Source: CABQCM01 sp965145485
GTDB lineage: Bacteria > Bacillota > Clostridia > Oscillospirales > Acutalibacteraceae
Direction: 5' to 3'
NCBI GenBank assembly: GCA_965145485.1
Contig: CBCTCU010000065.1
Coordinates: 1 to 6,157, forward strand
DNA: 6,157 nucleotides
Shown: positions 1 through 5,707 of the stretch, in pieces
How positions within the stretch are numbered: the first letter of the stretch is position 1
Layout: every line of letters begins with the position of its first letter
Made by a program: the position numbers and the translations under genes
Notes under the pieces: generated by a model
Told to the model about the DNA's origin: nothing
The model's database searches: none
Seen by the model: the letters and a program-made list of their open reading frames with translations, nothing else

Positions 1-2211
1 TCCGACGGCGGGCTGCCCCACTCGCTGTGCGGCGCTTATGCCGATACCCTGGGCTGGCTCAACGACGGCCTGTTCCAGTATGCTGTAATCGAGAACGACC
101 GGCTGTGCGAGCCGGCCGAAGGCGATCTTTCCTTTTCCGAGGTGGCCGATTGGTGGAAATCGAGCGTTACCAACGAAGCGGTGTCGCTGGCCCTCTGCCA
201 CAGCCTGACCGACGGCCGCGCCCCGGATGAGCTGCGCCGCCAGGCGATTCTGGGGGATGAGGGCGGTTATCACGGCTCTGTTTTCTCCTCCCTCTCCCAG
301 CTCGCGCAGGACAAAGAGGGGGAGACCACCGCGCTGGTGCGCTATCTACGCGGGGAAACCAGCGGTATTGCGGACGCCGAGCTGAGCCTATCCTCTCCCT
401 CGAAAACCACCTTTACCACTTACGAATCCTCCCTGTCGGTGGTGGGCAGCTGCGACCCCGGCTTTGCGCTGACCCTCAACGGCGAAACCATCGACTGCAA
501 TGAAAAGGGGTTCTTTTCCTTTCAATACTCCCTGTCCCCCGGCGAAAACAGCCTGATTCTGGAAAACAAGGGGAAAACCATATCCCTCAACGTGACCTAC
601 CGGCAGTTGCTGCTGCGGGACGTCTCCCCAAGCAAAGCCATTTCGGTCGACGGCTCCAGCCAGGTGGCGGTCAGCGCGGTCGCCCGGCGCGGCGCACGGG
701 TGACCGTCACCCTGCGCTCGACCACCATCGAGCTCTCCCCCTCCCCCGGCAATGTGGATGAGAAAAATTCCGATTATGCCACCTACAGCGGCGTATTCAC
801 CATGCCGGAGGCCACCGATCTGGCGCAGAATATGGGAAATCTGACCTTTACCGCAACCTATCAGGGGGGCAGTGAAACCAAAACGGGCGGGCGGGTCACC
901 GTCGCGCGCAAAATGGTGCCGACCGAGGAGCTGGAGCTGGGGGACTTTGAATTTGATGAAAGCCTCCCCCTCGGCCGCTGGGGCTATGTAGCCGAAATAC
1001 GCACCGAGCAAGCCGAAACCTTTGACGCCCAGCTGCTCGACGACCGTTCGCGCTCGACCAATTCCTATTTGCCCAAGGGGACCATCGACTATTGCAGCGA
1101 CGCCGAATCGGTCTATACCCAGGGCAGCAGCATCATGAAATACCGCACGCTCGATTACGGCAAACGGGTCTATTCTTATACCGAAAATTCCAGCGGTACG
1201 CAGAGCGATTACCTCAACCTGTATTACCGTCAGCTCCCCACCCAAAACGCTGTGTCGGTGGCCGATCTTACCCGCTCCGACCGCCACACCACCCTGACGC
1301 TCAACACCCAGTGGAAGGCCCCCTTTGAGGTCACCCTCACGCCGCAGAGCTATAAGGACCCATATCCCGCCTCCGGCGCGCCCGATTACGCGGTGGAAAG
1401 CACGACCTACACCACCCTCAATATCCACTTTGCTTACTCGGTGTCCGGCCAGGGCGCGATCGATATGACCAACGACCCGGTCTTCCGCTCGGCCGAGTGG
1501 GTACGGGAAAGCGACGGCACATATACCCTGCGCCTGACCCTGCGCAAAACCGGCGCTTTTTATGGCTGGGGCTGCAATTACAATAACGACGGCCAACTGG
1601 TTTTTGACTTTTTGCATCCCTACTCGATGCAAAGCGCCTCCAACGCCTATGGCGTCAGCCTCAAGGGGAGCGTCATTGTGCTCGACGCAGGCCATGGCGG
1701 AAACAATCCCGGCGCGACCGCCTCCCTCGGCGGCGTACAGTATTGCGAGGACGAAATGAACTTTGCCCTCGCCTGCCGTGTGCAGGATCAGCTGGAAAGC
1801 CTGGGGGCCACCGTCATCATGACGCGCGACACCGATGTGGATATGTCGCTGTACGACCGTACGGTGAAAACCCGCCGCGCCAAGCCCAATCTGATGATAT
1901 CCATTCACCGCAACTCCTCGGTCAGCGCATCGGCGCACGGGTTTGAAAGCTATTACTATCAGCCCTACTCCATGCCCTTCTGCGAGGCGGTGAACCGGCA
2001 GGCCGCCTCTCTCTTCCGGCAGGATCGCGGCACCCATTACGTCACGCCGATGTACGTCACCCGCATATCCGAATGCCCGGCGATCCTCATTGAATGCGGC
2101 TATATGTCCAATGCGGATGATATGAGCAGCATGATCCAGGACAGCTTCGATCAGGCCCTCGCTGAAAAAATCACCCAGGGAGTCGTCGATTATTTCCGCT
2201 CCATCGGCTAA
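1..2211 (+). CDS. GHL10-like glycosidase / N-acetylmuramoyl-L-alanine amidase fusion (5' partial)
   Basis: The frame is open from base 1 to TAA at 2209-2211, giving 736 visible residues; start, signal peptide and N-terminus lie off the left edge. The C-terminal ~175 residues are a zinc-dependent Amidase_3 domain, which cuts the bond between N-acetylmuramic acid and the stem peptide in peptidoglycan. Visible zinc-ligand motifs are LDAGHGG (His at codon 565), EDEMN (Glu 583), SIHRNS (His 636) and LIECGYMSN (Glu 698, the usual catalytic Glu position). The second His motif has Arg where most members have Ala. Residues 1 to about 118 resemble the end of a GHL10 (DUF187/DigH-type) barrel: YADTLGWLNDGL, ADWW, ELRRQ and GSVFSSLSQL fall in the expected order, but the usual PQ-Y active-site stretch reads AVIEN. 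Residues about 135-300 look like two Ig-like beta domains and about 300-555 like further beta-rich, possibly AMIN-like, wall-binding sequence. The amidase is certain; the GHL10 call is a motif-level inference. Probably exported, acting in wall remodelling or sporulation. No terminator directly follows. Confidence 0.9.
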   Translation, partial: SDGGLPHSLCGAYADTLGWLNDGLFQYAVIENDRLCEPAEGDLSFSEVADWWKSSVTNEAVSLALCHSLTDGRAPDELRRQAILGDEGGYHGSVFSSLSQLAQDKEGETTALVRYLRGETSGIADAELSLSSPSKTTFTTYESSLSVVGSCDPGFALTLNGETIDCNEKGFFSFQYSLSPGENSLILENKGKTISLNVTYRQLLLRDVSPSKAISVDGSSQVAVSAVARRGARVTVTLRSTTIELSPSPGNVDEKNSDYATYSGVFTMPEATDLAQNMGNLTFTATYQGGSETKTGGRVTVARKMVPTEELELGDFEFDESLPLGRWGYVAEIRTEQAETFDAQLLDDRSRSTNSYLPKGTIDYCSDAESVYTQGSSIMKYRTLDYGKRVYSYTENSSGTQSDYLNLYYRQLPTQNAVSVADLTRSDRHTTLTLNTQWKAPFEVTLTPQSYKDPYPASGAPDYAVESTTYTTLNIHFAYSVSGQGAIDMTNDPVFRSAEWVRESDGTYTLRLTLRKTGAFYGWGCNYNNDGQLVFDFLHPYSMQSASNAYGVSLKGSVIVLDAGHGGNNPGATASLGGVQYCEDEMNFALACRVQDQLESLGATVIMTRDTDVDMSLYDRTVKTRRAKPNLMISIHRNSSVSASAHGFESYYYQPYSMPFCEAVNRQAASLFRQDRGTHYVTPMYVTRISECPAILIECGYMSNADDMSSMIQDSFDQALAEKITQGVVDYFRSIG

Positions 2212-2218
2212 CGCCCCG

Positions 2219-2837
2219 TATCGGCTGCATGTGGCGCTCATCCGAGCTATTTGGCTGCATGGATGCATCCTACCAGCTATGCCTATGCCCTCTATCCAAG
2301 ACAGTCGATCGCACCCACCTTATCCGGTCCGGGCCGGCCGAATTCGTCTACGCACCTCATCCGCGTCGACCGGTTGTATCTAACGACCGACCGATTGTAC
2401 TCACCAACCCCATGCGAACGAACCGGCTGTACCCAATTGCCCGATCCGGGTTGACCGGTTGCTTACACGCATCTTGTCCGCGCCAATTGGCTGTACCGAA
2501 TGGTCTGCCATCAACTGACCGGCTACATTCACCCACTCCATGCGGACAAACCGGCTGTGCCCAATTGCCCAATCCGGGTTGACCGGTTGCTTACACGCAT
2601 CTTGTCCACGCCAATTGGCCGTACCGAATCATCCGCCACCGACTAACCTGCTATATTCACCCACTCCATGCGGACGAACCGGCTGTGTCCAACTGCCCAA
2701 TCCAGGTTGACCGGTTGCTCCCACGCATCCTGTCCGCGTCAATTGGCCGTACCGAGTCACCCAGCACCGACCGATCGGTTGCACTCACCCACCCTATGCT
2801 GGGCTAGTTGTTTATGCCCACATGCCCTATCCGAGCC
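2219..2837. repeat. Intergenic array of ~19 degenerate 32-bp tandem monomers
   Basis: Starting about 8 bp after the amidase stop, the sequence is a head-to-tail series of ~32-bp units. Each opens with a variant of ACCGGYTGYA and continues with a pyrimidine-rich C-A-C-C-C/ATCC-type half. Unit starts fall at 2390, 2422, 2454, 2486, 2518, 2550, 2582, 2614, 2646, 2678, 2710, 2742 and 2774, all exactly 32 bp apart. Flanking units are more decayed: 2251, 2272, about 2301, about 2337 and 2369 to the left, and about 2803 to the right, with spacings of 21-36 bp. The opening motif is often a small palindrome (ACCGGT, CCAATTGG). Because 32 is not a multiple of 3, open frames across it change register at every copy and are not believable proteins. 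Function is unknown. It could be a minisatellite, a transcribed structured 3' UTR of the amidase mRNA, or an array of protein-binding sites. Confidence 0.85.
2422..2802. repeat. 128-bp higher-order tandem repeat (three copies) inside the 32-bp array
   Basis: Four successive 32-bp variants (A ACCGGCTGT.., B ACCGGTTGC.., C ATTGGCYGTA.., D variable) repeat as a block of exactly 128 bp: 2422-2549, 2550-2677 and 2678 to about 2802. Copies 1 and 2 are about 90% identical by eye. Copy 3 is more diverged and about 3 bp short at its end. The C variant carries a perfect 10-bp palindrome, GCCAATTGGC, at 2482-2491 and again at 2610-2619; it is degraded in copy 3. Block-wise similarity greater than monomer similarity shows that the latest expansions copied four monomers at a time. 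Confidence 0.85.
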
Positions 2838-2865
2838 AAGCAGACGGCCCGGATAGGGTTTCTTT
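2825..2865 (+). terminator. Terminator-like hairpin at the end of the repeat array
   Basis: The left arm CCCTATCCGAGCC (2825-2837) pairs with GGCCCGGATAGGG (2846-2858) over 13 positions with one A/C mismatch, around the 8-nt loop AAGCAGAC. The T-rich tail TTTCTTT follows at 2859-2865. Its position suggests it ends transcription running through the amidase and the repeat array, about 610 bp after the stop codon. The left arm is the second half of the last 32-bp monomer, so repeat and terminator share sequence. The remaining bases 2866-2947 show nothing I can name. Confidence 0.6.
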
Positions 2866-2939
2866 CTGAAAGCCGGTATGACGGTCCATCCTGCATGGTA
2901 TGGCTTTATAGACGTGACGTAGGAACTCTCCCTATTTTT

Positions 2940-4694
2940 TCACAAACAGGCGGGGACAGGGCCGTTTGCCCTGTCCCCGCCTTTTTTCTTTTTCCCCTTC
3001 CGTTGCTGCCATCTCAACCCTCTTCGTTTTTTTGGCGATATTTCTGCTGCGTGGCCATGCCGCCGCGGATGTGTCTTTGAGCCTTGTTGGTATCCAATAT
3101 TTCCTTGACCTCCCCGTAGAGCTGGGGGTCGATGGTCCGGAGGCGTTCCGAGACATCTTTGTGTGCCGTCGTTATTAATTAGAACGGTGTTATTCAAACC
3201 CAAGTCGCCTAAAACGCGCAAGTAGATATCTACGTTTCCCTCTTTGTCCACTTCGATTTTCTGAATAATACGTTTCAGTTGTGCGTTCGTCATTTGGCGC
3301 ACATCGGTAATGTCCCCAATCTCTTTAAAAGTGGTATTGAGAATGCTCTCAAGCTGGTCTCCTTTTGTGATATGAAAGGATACCAGTTTCAGCTCGTTTT
3401 CCAAGCGCTCAATCTCTTTGCGCATTCCGCCTATCTTGTCGTTCAGTTCCTCCCGGCTGATGAGGTCGTCGGCATACATATCCATATACTTCTGACGGGA
3501 TTTTCGCAGTTTTATGAGCTGGCTGGAGAGTTCCTTCTCGTATTCCAGGTTTTCGTCTTTCGCTCTATATGCCCGTTGAAATTCCGCCACCACATAGTGA
3601 ATAACTCTTTTCTTATTTTGAAGGATATCGGCAAAATATTCCTGCAAAACGTCGATCAATTCGTCCTCATCCACCGCCACGGCATTCGGGCAGCTGTCGG
3701 CGCCGCGTCCATTGTGGCCCGAACATACCCAGCGGACATATGTGTTTTTATAAGTGCGCAGGGTGCGGCGAAAAGACCACCCGCATTCTTTGCATTTTAT
3801 CAGGGTCGAGAACAGATATTTATTGCTTTGGCGTTCCTTATCCACCTTAAAGGCCCTGCCGCGGGAATGCATAATTCTCTGTGCCGTATCAAAAATCTCC
3901 GGGTCAATGATCCGCATTTCCGGCCGATCCACAACATTCCACTCCGATTCTTCCCGTTCGGCTCTCTGACCCGTCAGAAAATCCTTTACCTCCTGTTTTC
4001 CATTGACGACTTTCCCGGTATACAACTCGTTGGTGAGAATCCGGCATACTGCCGTCTGACTCCACGCGCAGTTCCGTTTGGTTTTGAGGCCGCGATCATT
4101 GAGAAAGGTAGAAATTTTGGATGTTCCGTATCCGTCCTTTATGTACCACTGAAAAATTTGACGGACGACCGCTGCCTCCTCTTGATTGATGGTAAGATGG
4201 AAGTAGTCCCCAATGGTTTTGTCATAACCATATACGATATTGGGAACCCGACCCTTTTCCGCGTTCAGTTTCTTTCCGAATTTTATGCGTTTGGAAGTGT
4301 TGGCGCTTTCCTCCTGTGCCAGTGCGCCGAAAATCGTCAGGATGAATTCACTGTTTCCCATGCTCGTCATGTTGGCAGTGAGGAACTGCGTTTCAATCCC
4401 CAATGCTTTCAATTTTCGGACATTCTGTAAGAGGTCAACGGTGTTCCGGGCAAATCGGGAAATGTCTTTTACCACGACCATATCAAAGAGGCCATGCTCC
4501 GCGTCCGCCATCATACGCAAAAACTCTTTTCGGTTTTTGATTTTCGTCCCGGAAATACCCTCATCCGCATAAAGGCGCACAAGATTATCCCCAGTGCGTT
4601 TGGTATATTCGGAGAAGAATTCTTTCTGCGCTTCCAAGCTATTGAGCTGATCCTCTTTGTCGGTGGAAACACGGCAATAAGCAGCAATATTCAC
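2940..4694 (-). CDS. Large serine recombinase (site-specific integrase) with an aberrant 3' extension
   Basis: This is a DNA integrase/excisionase of the large serine family, which joins attP and attB through a 5' phosphoserine intermediate. The resolvase domain (residues 1 to about 145) has YCRVSTDKEDQ with nucleophile Ser10 and Arg8, DEGISGT at 44-50, and DISRFARN with Arg80 and Arg83. A Recombinase domain follows (about 150-275), then a zinc ribbon (Cys301, 304, 324, 335), a coiled coil (about 376-437) and a C-terminal segment ending near GDLGLNNTVLINNDG (about residue 510). The remaining ~72 residues, from about 3160 down, are Arg/Lys/Pro-rich out-of-frame reading of a neighbouring gene fragment and a terminator stem, so the native protein probably ended near residue 510. 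The start is GTG at 4694, with GAGGTG (4700-4705) 5 nt upstream. It is transcribed alone from its own promoter. The core domains look intact; whether the extended protein is active is unknown. Confidence 0.92.
   Translation of the reverse strand: MNIAAYCRVSTDKEDQLNSLEAQKEFFSEYTKRTGDNLVRLYADEGISGTKIKNRKEFLRMMADAEHGLFDMVVVKDISRFARNTVDLLQNVRKLKALGIETQFLTANMTSMGNSEFILTIFGALAQEESANTSKRIKFGKKLNAEKGRVPNIVYGYDKTIGDYFHLTINQEEAAVVRQIFQWYIKDGYGTSKISTFLNDRGLKTKRNCAWSQTAVCRILTNELYTGKVVNGKQEVKDFLTGQRAEREESEWNVVDRPEMRIIDPEIFDTAQRIMHSRGRAFKVDKERQSNKYLFSTLIKCKECGWSFRRTLRTYKNTYVRWVCSGHNGRGADSCPNAVAVDEDELIDVLQEYFADILQNKKRVIHYVVAEFQRAYRAKDENLEYEKELSSQLIKLRKSRQKYMDMYADDLISREELNDKIGGMRKEIERLENELKLVSFHITKGDQLESILNTTFKEIGDITDVRQMTNAQLKRIIQKIEVDKEGNVDIYLRVLGDLGLNNTVLINNDGTQRCLGTPPDHRPPALRGGQGNIGYQQGSKTHPRRHGHAAEISPKKRRGLRWQQRKGKKKKGGDRANGPVPACL
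2948..2994 (+). terminator. Strong GC-rich intrinsic terminator between convergent units
   Basis: A perfect 15-bp inverted repeat, AGGCGGGGACAGGGC at 2948-2962 and its exact complement at 2968-2982, surrounds the 5-nt loop CGTTT. It is followed on the plus strand by a long T tract interrupted by one C (2983-2993). On the minus strand the stem is followed by GTTTGTG and then an A run, so termination should be efficient only for plus-strand transcripts. It still sits where a minus-strand unit (the gene fragment at 3014-3178 and recombinase read-through) would end. The hairpin also encodes the last residues of the recombinase reading frame, which marks that tail as spurious protein. Confidence 0.8.
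3014..3178 (-). pseudogene. 3' fragment of an unrecognised gene, cut off by the recombinase end
   Basis: In a frame different from the recombinase, the minus strand reads 54 codons between a TAA (3181-3179) and a TGA (3016-3014). The peptide contains KDVSERLRTIDPQLYGEV, then EILDTNKAQRHIRGG and MATQQKYRQKNEEG at its end. It looks like genuine protein: an amphipathic helix-rich stretch ending in a basic IRGGMATQQKY-type tail, with GC-rich third positions unlike the recombinase. It has no credible start codon of its own (the only ATG is codon 41) and is closed upstream within the recombinase gene. It is therefore best read as the C-terminal remnant of a larger gene split by insertion of the element. 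I do not recognise the family. The alternatives are a chance open frame, or a small gene with a non-standard start; both seem less likely. Confidence 0.55.
3150..3190. other. Candidate attachment-site junction at the end of the mobile element
   Basis: Here the recombinase coding sequence passes into the unrelated gene fragment at 3014-3178, and base composition shifts from AT-richer (element) to GC-rich (left flank). Large serine integrase genes often lie directly beside their att site. A short imperfect dyad with CGTT and AACG arms spans 3170-3186 around an AT-rich centre, but it is too weak to fix the crossover dinucleotide. The call is inferred from the hybrid reading frame and gene order; no direct repeat can be tested because the other end of the element is outside the window. 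Confidence 0.4.
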
Positions 4695-4699
4695 AACAA

Positions 4700-4708
4700 C
4701 ACCTCTCT
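4700..4708 (-). promoter_or_regulatory. Ribosome binding site of the recombinase (supports GTG start)
   Basis: The minus strand reads AGAGAGGTG and then TTGTT before GTG at 4694. The 5-nt spacing and the conserved resolvase N-terminus (NIAAYCRVS right after the start) select this GTG; no in-frame ATG lies close by. Confidence 0.7.
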
Positions 4709-4744
4709 GTTACAATGGGATCGCTATGTTACGTTTTATTACGC

Positions 4745-4773
4745 ATTATACCACAGCTATTATGTAAATGCAA
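4745..4773 (-). promoter_or_regulatory. Sigma-A type promoter of the recombinase gene
   Basis: On the minus strand a -35 TTGCAT (4773-4768) and a perfect -10 TATAAT (4750-4745) are separated by 17 bp. A TGG just before the -10 makes it an extended -10 (TGnTATAAT). Transcription should begin near 4738, about 44 nt upstream of the GTG start. Its -35 touches the outer arm of the terminator hairpin at 4773-4823, so the recombinase is insulated from the upstream genes and driven separately. Confidence 0.75.
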
Positions 4774-4823
4774 TAAAAAACAAGGGGCATTTTTGCACAC
4801 TGCAAATGTCCCTTGTTTTTTAT
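4773..4823. terminator. Bidirectional intrinsic terminator upstream of the recombinase
   Basis: The arm ATAAAAAACAAGGGGCATTT (4773-4792) pairs with 4804-4823 along its whole length, with one G-T wobble. In the loop region TTGCA/TGCAA can pair further if two T residues bulge. With A6 at one foot and T6 at the other, the stem has a U tract in either direction. For minus-strand transcripts it would end the operon at 4866-6157 just before the recombinase promoter. Confidence 0.75.
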
Positions 4824-4865
4824 GATTCGTGATGTTACTTACTTGAGCCGCGGGGAGTGTCAACA

Positions 4866-5039
4866 TTATTCACTGATTTCATGCTGCTCATTGTCCTGCG
4901 CTTGTCTTGCAGCGGTCTGAATGGCTTGCTCTGCCTTTCCCATGTTTGCTTCAACAAACACCCTTAGTATGTACTCAACGGTGACTGCTTCTGAATTTGG
5001 ATTATGAAAGCGATAATTCAGCTTATGAATTTTACCCAC
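4866..5039 (-). CDS. 57-aa small conserved-looking protein, mobile-element type
   Basis: A 57-codon frame opens with GTG at 5039, reading GKIHKLNYRFHNPNSEAV and then a helical half (VEYILRVFVEANMGKAEQA) with a Gln/Glu-rich end, stopping at TAA 4868-4866. The GGGGGA run shortly upstream of the start is a plausible Shine-Dalgarno. The frame is closed by a TAA only seven codons before the GTG, so the start is well bounded. It sits 61 nt after the SSB-like gene and ends about 40 nt before the bidirectional terminator, so it is probably the last gene of that operon. Small proteins of this look occur beside recombinases in clostridial elements, in my recollection; I can assign no function. It is soluble with no Cys and no membrane segment. 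Too short for confident ORF calling, but the codon pattern and placement support it. Confidence 0.6.
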   Translation of the reverse strand: MGKIHKLNYRFHNPNSEAVTVEYILRVFVEANMGKAEQAIQTAARQAQDNEQHEISE

Positions 5040-5100
5040 GATGTTCCCCCGCTTTTAACAATCTATTCCATACTATGAGTGCAGCGACGCCAATATACCA

Positions 5101-5496
5101 TCAATAGCTGTCCTCTATGGTGAAACTAGTGTTCTCTACAATCTCAGGAGACTCCTTTTCCACTGTAAAATGAAACATGTTTTCGTTAGAGCAAAAAGCC
5201 GCGCTTTGGACAAGAACGGAAAAATAAGATTTTTTCTTCCCGGTTTCGGTGGTTAAAATGTTGTTCTGGCATCTGCCGTTTACGACAATCCACATACCTT
5301 GGCAAAAATTATCGGCAATAAACTCTGCCGTGCTTTCAAAAGCACAACACGGTATAATATCAGCGCCGTTACTCTTTCCGTGAAAATTCGGACGAGGGCA
5401 TGTGATGGTAAAATGGCAGGTTGTAACTCCATTTTTGGATAATGATTTCGTTGGAGAAGCTGTGATCGTTCCGACAATGACTGCGGAATTTATCAT
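5101..5496 (-). CDS. SSB-like single-stranded DNA-binding OB-fold protein
   Basis: This 131-residue protein follows the single-stranded DNA-binding protein pattern: MINSAVIVGTITASP (strand 1), KNGVTTCHFTI (strand 2), ADIIPCCAFESTAEFIADNF (the inCvaw..aE.va region) and QGMWIVVNGRCQ (the kG..v.veGrl region), then a C-terminal strand near YFSVLVQSAAF. It would coat ssDNA during replication or conjugative transfer of the element. It is shorter than chromosomal SSBs (about 150-180 aa) and ends SFTIEDSY instead of the acidic DDDIPF-type tip that recruits partner proteins. The start is ATG at 5496, with AAAGGAGA 8 nt upstream. It overlaps the stop of the preceding gene by 4 bp (ATGA), implying translational coupling. 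It has unusually many Cys residues in the OB region. The family assignment is by motif pattern. Confidence 0.75.
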   Translation of the reverse strand: MINSAVIVGTITASPTKSLSKNGVTTCHFTITCPRPNFHGKSNGADIIPCCAFESTAEFIADNFCQGMWIVVNGRCQNNILTTETGKKKSYFSVLVQSAAFCSNENMFHFTVEKESPEIVENTSFTIEDSY

Positions 5497-5675
5497 AATT
5501 GTTTCTCCTTTCTCGTTTGATTGATTTTATCGGCTTTTTCTTTGTCGCGTAGATGCTGCTCCGTGGTCTTATAAAATCTGCATACATCTTGATATTTGCA
5601 GTAAATGTCTTCTAGAATTTCGCAATCTATAATTCCTTTTTCCTGACGAAACGCAAAGCAATCCGTCTTTATCAT
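5493..5675 (-). CDS. 60-aa small Cys-rich protein, possible metal-binding
   Basis: A 60-codon gene with Cys at 6, 18, 26 and 32, including CRFYKTTEQ after the last Cys, followed by a strongly charged Lys/Glu/Arg helix to the end. Four regularly spaced Cys in the N-terminal half suggest a small zinc-binding fold, but no known finger class fits exactly. The ATG at 5675 is preceded by GGGAGG at a 6-nt spacing, a good ribosome site. Its TGA overlaps the ATG of the SSB-like gene as ATGA, so the two are made together. The start lies 32 nt after the stop of the 89-aa gene. Similar Cys-rich proteins accompany SSB genes in gut Firmicutes elements (recollection, not tested). Function unknown. Confidence 0.7.
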   Translation of the reverse strand: MIKTDCFAFRQEKGIIDCEILEDIYCKYQDVCRFYKTTEQHLRDKEKADKINQTRKEKQL

Positions 5676-5707
5676 GGTATTCCTCCCAATTGCTGATTAT
5701 GGCAACA

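Noticed and set aside
27..230. 67-codon plus-strand frame at the left edge
   Set aside because: It is an Arg/Pro-rich shadow of the amidase gene in another frame with no ribosome site.
142..2211. GTG at 142 as the start of the amidase gene
   Set aside because: The frame is open to base 1 and the upstream residues (YADTLGWLNDGL) continue the same barrel-like domain, so the gene begins outside the window.
388..2268. 626-codon open frame on the minus strand opposite the amidase gene
   Set aside because: It is antisense to a frame with clear zinc-amidase motifs; its His/Gly/Ala/Val-rich composition is typical of the mirror of GC-rich codons, and no domain is recognisable.
2390..2802. CRISPR-like array (regular ~32-bp period)
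   Set aside because: Units are head-to-tail with no unique spacers, similarity extends through the whole unit, copies diverge widely, and no cas genes are present.
2229..2856. Open frames of 62-117 codons on both strands within the repeat array
   Set aside because: Repeat units of 32 and 128 bp shift the frame at every copy; the peptides are Pro/Arg/Cys-rich translations of the repeat with no consistent motif or ribosome site.
2932..3156. 74-codon minus-strand frame starting MSRNASGPSTPSS
   Set aside because: This is the third frame over the 3' gene fragment; its Ser/Pro/Arg/Lys content and read-through of the terminator stem indicate it is not coding.
2940..3160. The 72-residue C-terminal extension as a functional new recombinase domain
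   Set aside because: It reads out of frame over another gene's remnant and then through a perfect terminator hairpin; the Lys/Arg/Pro-rich sequence shows no domain features.
3279..4430. 383-codon plus-strand open frame
   Set aside because: It lies entirely opposite the serine recombinase, whose catalytic and zinc-ribbon motifs establish the true strand.
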